A DNA stretch of 59,692 bases, taken from positions 1 through 59,692 of the forward strand of contig DKES01000021.1 in the NCBI GenBank assembly GCA_002452615.1, in the 5' to 3' direction. The DNA comes from Patescibacteria group bacterium UBA6816 (GTDB lineage Bacteria; Patescibacteriota; Patescibacteriia; UBA2591; UBA6264). The notes beneath the pieces are model-generated. The model was not told the DNA's origin. It was given only the letters and a program-made list of their open reading frames with translations, and did no database searches. Positions within the stretch are counted from its first letter, which is position 1; each line of letters begins with the position of its first letter. The position numbers and the translations under genes were made by a program. Shown here piece after piece: positions 42,746-51,522 of the stretch.

Positions 42746-43543
42746 TTAATTAAGTTTTTCAGTTATATTAAATAATTTTTGGGCGTTTTTAGTAGTTTGT
42801 TTAATTACCTCTTCTTGAGAAATTTCTTTTAATTCAGCAATTTTTTGAGCCAGCAAACGAATATAAATCGGTTCATTTCTCCCCCCGCGATAAGGTTCAG
42901 GAGCTAGAAAAGGACAATCTGTTTCTAAAAGAATTTTATTTAAAGGGGCCTGGATAACTACTTTTAAAAGCCTTGGGGTCGCATTTTTAAAAGTGATTGG
43001 CCCGGTAAAACCCATGTAAAAACCTAAATCTAAAAATTGTTGGGCAATTTCCCAATCAGCTGAAAAACAATGAATCACTCCTTTTGATTTAACCTGTTTC
43101 TTTAAAATTTTTAATAAATCCAAATAAGCATCATGGGGCTCTGTTTTACTTCCTCGACAATGCAAAACCACGGGTAAATTAAACTCTTGAGCTAATTTTA
43201 AATGTTTTAAAAAAACTTTTTTTTGTTCTTCAGGCTCATATTTTTCTTGATAATAATCCAAGCCTGTTTCTCCAATTGCTTTCACCTGGTCTTTGTTTTT
43301 TTTAATTAGCTCCTGAAATTCTTCTAAAATAAAATCCTCGTCTTCTACATGAATAGGATGTAATCCTATGGCAGCATAACAATGAGAAAACTCTTGAGCT
43401 ATTTGACAAGCTTTTTTACTCGTTTCTAAATTAGAACCAATATTAATCACTGCTTTTAATCCTTGTTTAAAATTATCTTGGATTACTTTTTGATAATCTT
43501 GGCTAAAAGCTTTAAAATTTAAATGGGCGTGAGTATCAATCAT
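42746..43543 (-). CDS. tatD: TatD-family metal-dependent DNase
   Basis: The 265-residue TIM-barrel protein has MIDTHAHLNFKAF with the first metal His pair, AIGLHPIHVE, AIGETGLDYY, PVVLHCRG and LETDCPFLAPEPYRG. These supply the full metal site. TatD enzymes are 3'-5' exonucleases acting on DNA or RNA. It lies 10 bases downstream of the helicase gene's start side in the same leftward run, with the cytidine deaminase before it. Confidence 0.93.
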   Translation of the reverse strand: MIDTHAHLNFKAFSQDYQKVIQDNFKQGLKAVINIGSNLETSKKACQIAQEFSHCYAAIGLHPIHVEDEDFILEEFQELIKKNKDQVKAIGETGLDYYQEKYEPEEQKKVFLKHLKLAQEFNLPVVLHCRGSKTEPHDAYLDLLKILKKQVKSKGVIHCFSADWEIAQQFLDLGFYMGFTGPITFKNATPRLLKVVIQAPLNKILLETDCPFLAPEPYRGGRNEPIYIRLLAQKIAELKEISQEEVIKQTTKNAQKLFNITEKLN

Positions 43544-43557
43544 AATTTTTATTCTTT

Positions 43558-44010
43558 TTATTTTTTCTTTAAATGTTGAGGTTTAAAAGAAAGGGGTAAA
43601 AGTTCTGAAATTTTTGCTAGAATAATTTTATCTTTATTGGGATTAGACATAATGATTTCTAAATCCTCTTGAGCCATTTGGGCAAATTCTGCTAACATTT
43701 GTCGGCAAATCCCACAAGGAGTAATTACTTCTTCTGAAAAATCCCCTTGAGCGATAAGAGCCAGAGCTTTAAAATGTTGTTCTCCTTGTGAATTAGCCCG
43801 AGCCAAAGCAGCTCTTTCAGCACAAATAGTAGCACCAAAACTAACATTTTCCATATTGGCACCGGCGATAATTTTTCCAGCCGGGGTTAATAAGGCTGCT
43901 CCGACTTTAAAATTAGAATAAGGACTATAAGAAAATTCTCGACTAGCGGCCGCTTGATTTAAAAGATTTTGATATTCTTTTTTTAAATCTTCAAATTTTA
44001 ATTCTTGCAT
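43558..44010 (-). CDS. cdd: Cytidine deaminase
   Basis: Cdd converts cytidine to uridine in pyrimidine salvage. The 150-residue protein has SPYSNFKVGAALLT, the zinc His/Cys replaced by the tetrameric-type TICAERAALARA, and PCGICRQMLAEF with the two further zinc Cys. This is the short homotetramer type with three zinc cysteines. It heads the group cdd-tatD-helicase. Confidence 0.93.
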   Translation of the reverse strand: MQELKFEDLKKEYQNLLNQAAASREFSYSPYSNFKVGAALLTPAGKIIAGANMENVSFGATICAERAALARANSQGEQHFKALALIAQGDFSEEVITPCGICRQMLAEFAQMAQEDLEIIMSNPNKDKIILAKISELLPLSFKPQHLKKK

Positions 44011-44117
44011 ATAAAAATTTTAAATTATTAAACTCTTATTTATTATAACATATTACTGAATTTTTAAAATCTGTAATTAAAATTCTCTAGTTTTTATTAA
44101 AAATTATTTATTTTAAT

Positions 44118-44150
44118 AAAAGAGGGTCTGTTAAAAGACCCTCTTTTTTG
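44118..44150 (-). terminator. Terminator after the lipoprotein genes
   Basis: A perfect 12-bp stem (44118-44129 with 44136-44147, AGAGGGTCT) with T runs on both sides separates the lipoproteins from cdd. Confidence 0.8.
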
Positions 44151-44178
44151 AAAAATTAATTTAACCTATCATTTCAAA

Positions 44179-44436
44179 CTATTCTAACATTTCTTCTTCC
44201 ATTTCTGGTTCAGCTTCCATTTCTGGTTCAGCTTCCATTTCTGGTTCAGCTTCCATTTCTGGTTCAGCTTCCATTTCTTCTTCAGCTCCTATTTCTGGTT
44301 CAAAAGTTTCTGGCATTTCCTCTTCAAACATTTCCTCTTCTGGTTCTTCTTGTACTGGTGCCATGGTACAACCACTCACTAAACCTAGAACTAAAACTAG
44401 ACCAAGAAAAGAAAATAAAAATTTTGATTTCTTCAT
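44179..44436 (-). CDS. Short lipoprotein with acidic EMEAEP repeats
   Basis: From the ATG at 44436 the protein has 85 residues: a lipoprotein signal ending LVSGC, then an acidic tail with four tandem EMEAEP hexapeptides (18-base DNA repeat). The first 26 or so residues match those of the lipoprotein at 44483-44947. A longer frame from 44523 would place the signal peptide internally, so it is rejected. The gene looks like a copy of the neighbour's signal region joined to new repeat sequence. Function unknown; a surface-exposed charged tether is likely. Confidence 0.65.
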   Translation of the reverse strand: MKKSKFLFSFLGLVLVLGLVSGCTMAPVQEEPEEEMFEEEMPETFEPEIGAEEEMEAEPEMEAEPEMEAEPEMEAEPEMEEEMLE

Positions 44437-44482
44437 AAACGTGATATAATTAGATTTATTAAATTTTTTAAAACTTTCCCCC

Positions 44483-44947
44483 CTACAGCATTTCATTATA
44501 TATTTCGTCATAAATATTGTCAACCACTGCTCTAACTACTTTTCCTTCTTCGTTTACTGTCACTACAATCATATGAGTAACTTCTTGTTCAACCAATTCC
44601 TCTTCAGCTGAAAGGTCTCCATAACCTGGATAATCAGAAACAAAACTAAAAGAAAATTCTGTTCCCCCACTAGCTCTAATCGGGTCTCCCTCAATCATTA
44701 AATTTTTTCCAGAAAAAACATAAGTTGGAGAAAAATTTAAAACCCAATTTTGAGCAATTTCTTGTTCTTCGCTTTTATCTTCAGTCTCGATAATAACTGG
44801 TTCAGCTATAACTTCATTTTCTTCTAGTTCTGATTCTTCTTCAGCTCCTAATTCTGGTTCTTCTTTTGGGGCCATGGTACAACCACTCACCAAACCTAGA
44901 ACTAAAACTAGACCAAGAAAAGAAAATAAAAATTTTGATTTTTTCAT
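44483..44947 (-). CDS. Lipoprotein, paralogue of the 44179-44436 gene
   Basis: The 154-residue protein starts with MKKSKFLFSF and a lipobox LVSGC, then an acidic linker (PELGAEEESELEENEV). The C-terminal 90 residues form a small domain (NWVLNFSPTYVFSG, FVSDYPGYGDLSAEEEL, THMIVVTVNEEGKVVRAV) that I do not recognise. The DNA of the signal region is almost identical to that of the following gene, which marks a recent partial duplication. It would be anchored on the outer face of the membrane. Confidence 0.7.
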   Translation of the reverse strand: MKKSKFLFSFLGLVLVLGLVSGCTMAPKEEPELGAEEESELEENEVIAEPVIIETEDKSEEQEIAQNWVLNFSPTYVFSGKNLMIEGDPIRASGGTEFSFSFVSDYPGYGDLSAEEELVEQEVTHMIVVTVNEEGKVVRAVVDNIYDEIYNEML

Positions 44948-45030
44948 AAAAACTTAAATTAAATAATTATTGTTAAACAATCTTATTTTAACTCAATCTA
45001 TTTAAGGTGTCAACTCTTTTAAACCCCTAT

Positions 45031-45063
45031 CCCTCTTATTCAGATTTAATCTGAACAAGAGGG
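45031..45063 (-). terminator. Hairpin after trpB
   Basis: CCCTCTT(A)TTCAGA (45031-45043) pairs with TCTGAA(C)AAGAGGG (45050-45063), one mismatch, just beyond the trpB stop. T-tract support is weak. Confidence 0.5.
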
Positions 45064-45076
45064 TTTAAAATCACCA

Positions 45077-46270
45077 TTAATCTATCTTTAATAATTTTCC
45101 AACATAATCAACATCTTTATCTCCTCTACCAGAAAGATTTACTACTATTATCTTATCTTTACTTAATTGAGGGACAATTTTTATTGCCTGGGCCAAAGCA
45201 TGAGCACTTTCTAAGGCTGGAATAATTCCTTCTACCTGACTTAATAAAGAAAAAGCTTTTAAAGCTTCTTGGTCATTAATGGTCACATATTCAACTTTTT
45301 TTTGGTCCTTAAAAAAAGAATGTTCTGGCCCAACCCCAGGATAATCTAACCCCGAAGCAATTGAGTGCACTGGTTGAGGCTCTCCTTTTTTATTTTGTAA
45401 AAGATAAGTAAACATTCCATGCAAATTTCCAGGAGAACCTAAAGTTAAGGTCGCAGCGTGGTCACCGGGACGAAAACTTTTACCCGCCGGCTCCACTCCA
45501 ATCATTTTAATTTTATCATCAAGAAAAGCATTAAATAATCCCATGGCATTAGAACCTCCTCCAACACAAGCAATTAAATAATCTGGTAACCTGTTTTCTT
45601 TTTTTAGAATCTGTTTTTTTGCTTCTTTTCCCACCACTGATTGAAAATCTCTAATCATCATTGGATAAGGATGTGGGCCCACTACTGAACCAATCCCAAA
45701 AAAAGTATTTTTAAGGTCGTGAAGATAAGCTTCAAAAGCGCTATCAACAGCATCTTTTAAACATTTTCCACCCTTATTAACCGTTACTATTTTAGCTCCT
45801 AATATCTTCATTCGCAAAACATTGGGATGTTGCTTTTTAATATCAATTGCTCCCATGTGAATCTCACATTTTAATCCCGTAATAATGGCGGCGGTAGCCA
45901 GGGCTACTCCGTGTTGCCCTGCCCCGGTTTCAGCTAATAATTTCTTTTTTTTCATGCTTTTGGCCAATAAAGCTTCTCCTAAAGTATGATTAATTTTATG
46001 AGCGCCAGTATGATTAAGGTCTTCTCTTTTTAAATATATTTTGGCTCCTCCTAATTTTTTAGTTAAATTTTTTGCCAAAAATAATGGTGAAGGTCTTCCC
46101 ACGTAATCAACTAAAAGCCGTTGATATTCTTTTTGAAAAGACTTATCTTTTTTCATCTCTTGATAGGCTTTTTCAATTTTTACTAACTCTTTTTTTACTT
46201 CTGGAGGAACGATTTGTCCACCGTACTGGCCAAAAAATCCTTGTTTATTAGGTAATTTTATTTTTTTCAT
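45077..46270 (-). CDS. trpB: Tryptophan synthase beta chain, without an alpha partner nearby
   Basis: TrpB condenses indole with serine using PLP. The 397-residue protein has GQYGGQIVPPEV, RPSPLFLAKNLT, the PLP Lys in EDLNHTGAHKINH, AETGAGQHGVA, the phosphate loop CVGGGSNAMG and EGIIPALESAHAL. It has the canonical TrpB1 length. No trpA or other tryptophan gene is in the window. A lone TrpB could use scavenged indole. The spacer to the next gene upstream holds a terminator, so trpB is its own transcription unit. Confidence 0.93.
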   Translation of the reverse strand: MKKIKLPNKQGFFGQYGGQIVPPEVKKELVKIEKAYQEMKKDKSFQKEYQRLLVDYVGRPSPLFLAKNLTKKLGGAKIYLKREDLNHTGAHKINHTLGEALLAKSMKKKKLLAETGAGQHGVALATAAIITGLKCEIHMGAIDIKKQHPNVLRMKILGAKIVTVNKGGKCLKDAVDSAFEAYLHDLKNTFFGIGSVVGPHPYPMMIRDFQSVVGKEAKKQILKKENRLPDYLIACVGGGSNAMGLFNAFLDDKIKMIGVEPAGKSFRPGDHAATLTLGSPGNLHGMFTYLLQNKKGEPQPVHSIASGLDYPGVGPEHSFFKDQKKVEYVTINDQEALKAFSLLSQVEGIIPALESAHALAQAIKIVPQLSKDKIIVVNLSGRGDKDVDYVGKLLKID

Positions 46271-46580
46271 AAAAATTAAATTAAATTAAAAAAATTGATA
46301 AATAAAAACTAATCCTCTTAAACCAATAATAGGTCGCCAAATTTTTAAAATAAAATTTAATTTTTCTTTTTTTCATTAGTAAAAATAAAAAACCGCCTAG
46401 TAGGCGGTCCTAAATTAAAAGATTAATAATCAAAACTACCGCCTACCAAAAGAGGCGGTCCACCAGTTTAAATTGAATTTAATCAATAAAGATTTCATAT
46501 CTTTATATTAGTTTAAATCATTTTTTAGTCAAGTTAATTTATCCCCTTAAAATTCCCTCCCTCAGCAGCACTTATAAAAA
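46271..46580. other. Intergenic region with two GCCGCC-type hairpins
   Basis: This 310-base gap holds no convincing gene. Its notable content is the two related hairpins, ACCGCC(TAGTA)GGCGGT at 46392-46408 and ACCGCCT/AGGCGGT at 46438-46459. The left part is the leader of trpB. Confidence 0.5.
46386..46412 (-). terminator. Terminator of the oxoacid oxidoreductase operon
   Basis: Stem ACCGCC/GGCGGT (46392-46397 with 46403-46408) is followed on the minus strand by TTTTTTATTTTTA. A sister hairpin at 46438-46459 precedes it. Confidence 0.75.
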
Positions 46581-47384
46581 CTACTTTTTCAATAATTCTT
46601 CTTCATAAACAGGCCTTTTTCTTTGATAAAAAATACCTAAAGGAATTTTAGAATTATTATCTTCATAATCCCACTCTTTTATCTTCTTAATTATTTCTTG
46701 GTCAGATTTTAAATCACCTTTTTTCATTTCATACACTCTTTGATTGTAAAAATCAGTGGTGTCAAAAAAAGTAATACAAGGCTGAAGAATTTCAATAAAA
46801 GAAAAACCTTTATGTTTAGCTCCTTTTTTAATCAAATCTTGAAGGTGATTAATTTTCATAGAATATCCTCGAGCAATAAAACTGGCCCTTAATGAAAACA
46901 TTAAGCTTAAGGGATTAAATGACTCTTCAATGCTTCCTTGAGGAGTTGATTTTCCTTTAAATCCTTTGGGCGAAGTTGCTGTAAATTGGCTAGTGGTTAA
47001 AGCAAAATTTCTATTATTATGAACTAAAACCGTAAGGTCAGTGTTTCTTTTAGCGGCGTGAATTAAATGGGCAATTCCCTCATTATAACAACCTCCATCT
47101 CCAATAAATACAATAACCTTGAGCTTAGGATTGGCCATTTTTATTCCTTGAGCTGAAATAACTGGTCGTCCATGTAAGGAAGAAAAGCTGTTTAAATTTA
47201 TGTAATCAATAATTTTTGAGCTACAGCCAATCCCACTTACTAAAACTATTTCTTCTTTTGGGGTTCCTTTTTTTATCATTTCAGCAACGACTCCTTTTAG
47301 AGCGGCTAAAATAGCAAAATTACCACATCCTGGACACCAAGTATTTTGCGCTGAAGTTTCTAATTTTATATTTTTATCAGACAT
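46581..47384 (-). CDS. 2-oxoacid:ferredoxin oxidoreductase beta subunit
   Basis: This subunit binds thiamine diphosphate and an iron-sulfur cluster and oxidises 2-oxoacids such as pyruvate or 2-oxoglutarate to acyl-CoA, with ferredoxin as acceptor. The 267-residue protein has NTWCPGCGNFAIL, VSGIGCSSKI, GDGGCYNEGI with the metal ligands, NNRNFALTTSQF and IEILQPCITFF. The four Cys (about residues 17, 20, 51 and 203) are the cluster ligands. It lies 7 bases after the alpha subunit. Substrate is unresolved: pyruvate would fit with PduL and AckA. Confidence 0.92.
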   Translation of the reverse strand: MSDKNIKLETSAQNTWCPGCGNFAILAALKGVVAEMIKKGTPKEEIVLVSGIGCSSKIIDYINLNSFSSLHGRPVISAQGIKMANPKLKVIVFIGDGGCYNEGIAHLIHAAKRNTDLTVLVHNNRNFALTTSQFTATSPKGFKGKSTPQGSIEESFNPLSLMFSLRASFIARGYSMKINHLQDLIKKGAKHKGFSFIEILQPCITFFDTTDFYNQRVYEMKKGDLKSDQEIIKKIKEWDYEDNNSKIPLGIFYQRKRPVYEEELLKK

Positions 47385-47391
47385 ATGATTG

Positions 47392-49014
47392 TTAAAATTT
47401 AGATAATTTTTTTTCTATTTCTTCTGGTAAAAATGGCCGGGCATCATATTTTAAAACTTTTTTGTCTATTCTTATTCCATAACTATTTAAAAGTTTTTCC
47501 ATTTGTCCTAAAGCATTAGTTTCTACTAAGGCAATTTTTTTTACTCCTTTTAAAGCCTGTTTTACTTTCTTTTCTGGAAAAGGCTGTAAAATAATCGGCT
47601 GAACCATTTTAAATCCTAATCTCTCTGCCGCTTCTTTGGCTGGCCCCTTTGTTGACCCCCAACAAATAATAGCCTTCTTTGACTTTTTGTTTCCGTAAAC
47701 TTTAACTGATTCTAATCTATCTACCTCTTTTTCCATTTCTTTAAACTTTCTTAATCTTTTATTCTGCATTTTTTCTGTATTTTCTTCATCTTCTATGGTT
47801 AAACCAAATTCATCATGTTCATAGCTATTTGATTTAGAAATTACATTTTTATCCCCGGGAAAAGCCATGGGAGAAATCCCATTTTTTGTGTCTTGATATC
47901 TCAAATATCTCCCTTTTTTATCCCATAAAAGAGGTCTTTCACAATTGATTTTTTTTAAAATATCTTTATCAAAACTAAAAGTACTCTCAGAAATTTCCTT
48001 ATCTATTAATAAAATTGAAGGGGTCTGATATTTCCAGGCCAGATTTAATATTTTTCCTCCCCAAAAACAAGACTCTTCGGCATCACCAGGGGCAATCACA
48101 AAACTAACAATATCCCCGTGTCCGGCACTTAAGACAAATGATAAATCTCCTTGGGCTTGATAAGTTGGGACCCCACTTCCCGGAGACATTCTTTGACTTT
48201 CTACTATTACTAAAGGATTTTCACTTTGGGCCGCTAAACTAAATCCTTCCGTCATTAAAGCAAAACCTCCTCCAGAAGTTCCAACCATGGTTCTAGTTCC
48301 GGCATAAGCTGCTCCTACGGCGGCATTAACAATTCCTACTTCGTTTTCTAACTGAGAAACAACCACTTTAAACTTATCCTTGTTTTTTGCTAAATAATGT
48401 AAAATTCCTGTGGCCGGGGTCATGGGATAAGCAAGATAAAGTTTAAGTCCGGCTTTTACCGCTCCTAAAGCCAGGGCTTCATTACCAGTTATAAGGGGAA
48501 ATACTTTTTTATTTAATCTTTTGATTTTAAATAATATTTCTGCTTTATCAAAAGCTTTTTGGGCCACTTTTAAATTTAACTTTTGAAATTTTTTAAATTC
48601 TTGTTTTAAAACTTTTTCTAAAATTTTCCATTCTATCCCAATATTCTTGGCAAAAATAGCAATAATGGCTGTATTTTCCATCATTGGTTTACCCTTAACT
48701 TCTTCCACTGCTTTTTTTGCCATGCTGTCATGAATAATAATCCCCTTTTTATCCAATTTCTTTTGATGTTTTTTAATAACCTCTTCATTTAAACCTAATA
48801 AAAAATCAAGTTTTTTTCTATGAGAAAGAACTTTTTTGTCTGAAGCTCTAAGATGAGAAAAACTATGTCCTCCTCTAATCAAAGATTGGTAATCGTCATA
48901 AATAAAAATCTTATAACCAAGTTCAGCAAATAACTTAGCAATTATTAACCCGGCTTTCCTGGAACCTTCGCCAGCTCGACCTCCTATTAAAATTGAAAAA
49001 TCTTTTTTAATCAT
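47392..49014 (-). CDS. 2-oxoacid:ferredoxin oxidoreductase, fused gamma-alpha subunit
   Basis: The 540-residue protein joins a gamma domain (about residues 1-175, ILIGGRAGEGSRKAGLI and SLIRGGHSFSHLRAS) to the alpha domain (about 180-540, AYPMTPATGILHYLAK, SQLENEVGIVNAAVGAAYAGTRTMVGTSGGGFALM). The fusion is the KorA-like arrangement. With the beta subunit it makes a complete two-gene enzyme. No delta ferredoxin-like subunit is encoded beside it. It starts 8 bases before the beta gene in the leftward transcript. Confidence 0.92.
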   Translation of the reverse strand: MIKKDFSILIGGRAGEGSRKAGLIIAKLFAELGYKIFIYDDYQSLIRGGHSFSHLRASDKKVLSHRKKLDFLLGLNEEVIKKHQKKLDKKGIIIHDSMAKKAVEEVKGKPMMENTAIIAIFAKNIGIEWKILEKVLKQEFKKFQKLNLKVAQKAFDKAEILFKIKRLNKKVFPLITGNEALALGAVKAGLKLYLAYPMTPATGILHYLAKNKDKFKVVVSQLENEVGIVNAAVGAAYAGTRTMVGTSGGGFALMTEGFSLAAQSENPLVIVESQRMSPGSGVPTYQAQGDLSFVLSAGHGDIVSFVIAPGDAEESCFWGGKILNLAWKYQTPSILLIDKEISESTFSFDKDILKKINCERPLLWDKKGRYLRYQDTKNGISPMAFPGDKNVISKSNSYEHDEFGLTIEDEENTEKMQNKRLRKFKEMEKEVDRLESVKVYGNKKSKKAIICWGSTKGPAKEAAERLGFKMVQPIILQPFPEKKVKQALKGVKKIALVETNALGQMEKLLNSYGIRIDKKVLKYDARPFLPEEIEKKLSKF

Positions 49015-49201
49015 GTCTCTAATTATTTATTACTCTATGGTCATATTATTATACATATAATATTAAAATAAATGAAATTCCCTTTTTAAACATAAAATTA
49101 TTTTAATAAATTTCTAAAAATTTATTTTCTTATTTATATTATAATACTTTTTAATAAAAAAACGTCTAAGTGTGGGTTATTTTCTTTTATTAATTATTAT
49201 T

Positions 49202-50608
49202 TTATTTTTTAGGAAAAAGAGGTTTACCAAACTTAATTTTTTTAGAATTAAATCTTTTTTCTATTTCTTCAGCTATCTCAGGAAGAAAAGGTTTTAAATC
49301 ATAAGCAATTTGACGAACCGTTTTAACTGCATGACCTAAAATTTCAGTCAGTTCCTTATTTTGCTTGTGCCAAAATTCTTTCTTTTCAAGATATTTATTT
49401 TCTTTGCTTATTTTATTCCAAATCTCCTTTAAAGCTTGATTAAAATTAAAATTATTTAAATTATTTTCAATATAAGGAGAAAATTTTTCCGGTAAATTAA
49501 AATCAGCCTTATAATCAGAACGGGAACAAACTTTAGATACTCTCTGAACTAAATTTCCGAGTCCGTCGGCCAGCTCTTTGTTATAAACATTTTCCACCCG
49601 GTCCCAAGAAATATCAGCATCTTTAAATAAAGGGCCGTGCCTTAAAAGATAATATCGGGCAACCCCTCTTCCAAATTTTTTTACTATCTCTGAAACTGTG
49701 ATAATATTATTTTCTGACTTACTTAATTTTTTACTTTTCATACTTAAAAATTCATGGGCTAAAATTACATCTGGCACCCTCAAGTCAGCCGCTTTTAACA
49801 TTGCTGGCCACAACAGTGCGTGCCATCGTAAATTATCTTTTCCCAAGAGATGAATAATATGGGTCTGTTCATCCCAAAAACCTTTTGGTTGAGCCGCGCT
49901 ATAATAGTTTATTAAAGCATCAAACCAAACATAAATTGTTTGCTCCTGGTCTTCTGGAACTGAAATTCCCCAATCTATGTTTTTACGAGAAACAGAAATA
50001 TCTTTTAACCCTTGTTTAAGAAAATTAATCATTTCCCTTTTTTTATTTTTAGGAACAACAAAATCTTCTTTCTTTTCTAAAAGATTTAATAAAAAAGACT
50101 GATATTTAGACCATTTAAAAAAATAATTTTCTTCTTCTATTTTTTGTAAATCCTTAGAAGGATGATCTCCACATCGCCCGTTAACAAGTTCTGATTTTCT
50201 TTTAAAGGCTTCACAACCTAAGCAATAATATCCCTCAGATTTTTCTTTGTATAAATCGCCTTTATTTTTAGTTTTTTTCCAAAATTCTTTTACATATTTT
50301 TCATGGTCAGCATCAGTAGTCCGAATAAAACGATTATAAGAAATATTTAGCAAATCAAGTTCTTCTTTATCTTTCTTTGCTATTTGGTCTACATATTCTT
50401 TCGGTTCTAAATTTTTTTTACGGGCAGTTTCTTCGATATTTTGGCCATGTTCGTCAGTCCCAGTAGTAAAATATACCTCTTTTCCTAATATTCGATTATA
50501 CCTTGCTAAAACATCGGCTAATATCTTTTGATAAGCATGTCCTATATGAATAGGGCTATTAGCATAATCTATCGCAGTGGTAATTAAAATTTTATCTTTT
50601 TTAGTCAT
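49202..50608 (-). CDS. metG: Methionine--tRNA ligase
   Basis: MetRS charges tRNA-Met. The 468-residue protein has the class I HIGH motif (SPIHIGHAYQ), TGTDEHGQNIEE, a zinc knuckle start YCLGCEAF with RCGDHPS, WFDALINYYSA, and KKLSKSEN for KMSKS at about residue 295. It lacks the C-terminal EMAP-like tRNA-binding extension found in many bacterial MetRS. It stands alone with a long AT-rich spacer on both sides. Confidence 0.94.
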   Translation of the reverse strand: MTKKDKILITTAIDYANSPIHIGHAYQKILADVLARYNRILGKEVYFTTGTDEHGQNIEETARKKNLEPKEYVDQIAKKDKEELDLLNISYNRFIRTTDADHEKYVKEFWKKTKNKGDLYKEKSEGYYCLGCEAFKRKSELVNGRCGDHPSKDLQKIEEENYFFKWSKYQSFLLNLLEKKEDFVVPKNKKREMINFLKQGLKDISVSRKNIDWGISVPEDQEQTIYVWFDALINYYSAAQPKGFWDEQTHIIHLLGKDNLRWHALLWPAMLKAADLRVPDVILAHEFLSMKSKKLSKSENNIITVSEIVKKFGRGVARYYLLRHGPLFKDADISWDRVENVYNKELADGLGNLVQRVSKVCSRSDYKADFNLPEKFSPYIENNLNNFNFNQALKEIWNKISKENKYLEKKEFWHKQNKELTEILGHAVKTVRQIAYDLKPFLPEIAEEIEKRFNSKKIKFGKPLFPKK

Positions 50609-50698
50609 AAATATTAAATGAGATAATCCTTGATCTAATTATTTTCCTTTGTTCTCTGTGATTATATGTTAATTTAAAAAAGAGGTTTAGTCAAGATA

Positions 50699-50722
50699 AA
50701 AAAGGTTTTTAAAAACCTTTTT
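50699..50722. terminator. Perfect A/T palindrome, terminator-like
   Basis: A 24-base perfect palindrome with AAAAAGG/CCTTTTT arms lies between metG and the YdcF-like gene and is flanked by A and T runs. It could act on either strand. Confidence 0.5.
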
Positions 50723-50783
50723 ATTTTTGACTTCCCCAGGCGAATGAAATTAAAACTATTTAAAAGGAGACAAAATATAATTA

Positions 50784-50818
50784 AAAAAGAATCCTATCTC
50801 TTAAGATGGATTCTTTTT
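50784..50818 (-). terminator. Terminator of the YdcF-like gene
   Basis: AAAAAGAATCC (50784-50794) pairs with GGATTCTTTTT (50808-50818), with a further ATCT/AGAT inside. It overlaps the stop codon of the leftward gene and is followed by a T run on that strand. Confidence 0.8.
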
Positions 50819-51338
50819 AAATTTGCCTCCTTTTCTCTCTGTTTTTTAAAGCCAAATATTTTTTCCCTTTTCTGTCGTAAATATGGTATAAAATAAATAA
50901 CCACTCTTTTAACCAATCTGTAATCGGGATTTGGTAATTAATTGGCTCTAAAGAAATTTTGAGGTTATAGGCTCTAAAACAGATCCAAAATCTAATCGCG
51001 TGTTGCCATTGAGTGATAACCGTAATCTCTGGATTTTTAATTCCCATTAAGAATAACTTTGAGGTGCTAAATTTCACATTTTGAAACGTGTCTAGAGACC
51101 TTTCTTCTAAGATTATTTGGTGATAAGATATTCCCTTTTTCACCAAATACTTGGCCATCAATCTGGCCCCTGGGATTGTTTGAATTTTAGGGGGTAAAAA
51201 AATTCCACCAGATAAGAGAATAAAATCAAAATCTCCTTTTCTATATTTTTTTAAACCCGCCTCAATACGTTTTATCGTATCTTGAACTAACTTATTCTTT
51301 TCAACAACCCCACCGAGAGGAATCATTAATATCTTCAA
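50817..51338 (-). CDS. YdcF-like (DUF218) protein
   Basis: The 173-residue protein has the DUF218/SanA-YdcF pattern: LMIPLGGVV, FILLSGGIFLPP, ARLMAKYLVKKGI, IILEERSLDTFQN and ITQWQHAIRFW. Family members are thought to bind nucleotide-like ligands and some affect envelope integrity. I choose the TTG at 51338 because GGAGGAG lies just upstream; the ATG four codons later is too far from it. It has no membrane segment. A terminator overlaps its stop codon, so it is a single-gene unit. Confidence 0.75.
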   Translation of the reverse strand: MKILMIPLGGVVEKNKLVQDTIKRIEAGLKKYRKGDFDFILLSGGIFLPPKIQTIPGARLMAKYLVKKGISYHQIILEERSLDTFQNVKFSTSKLFLMGIKNPEITVITQWQHAIRFWICFRAYNLKISLEPINYQIPITDWLKEWLFILYHIYDRKGKKYLALKNREKRRQI

Positions 51339-51408
51339 AACTCCTCCTTTCTTTTTTAAAGATTATTTTTATAATATCATATTTTTGATTTTTGTCAAGA
51401 TTAAATAA

Positions 51409-51440
51409 AACAGAAAAGGCTTAAATAAGCCTTTTCTGTT
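51409..51440 (-). terminator. Terminator of the RelE-RHH operon
   Basis: A perfect 14-bp stem (51409-51422 with 51427-51440, AACAGAAAAGGCTT) lies downstream of the leftward toxin gene and is followed by TTTTATTT on that strand. Confidence 0.8.
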
Positions 51441-51522
51441 GGTTAAACTTGAAGAATGGAGGTGATTAAAGTTTGCTTATGGAAAATGGGTGATAATCTA
51501 AAATTAAAGTTTTATTAATCTA

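Noticed and set aside
46281..46376. 31-codon leader-peptide-like frame before trpB with one Trp codon
   Set aside because: A Trp attenuator leader would be expected to have several adjacent Trp codons and a clear paired terminator before trpB; neither is seen.
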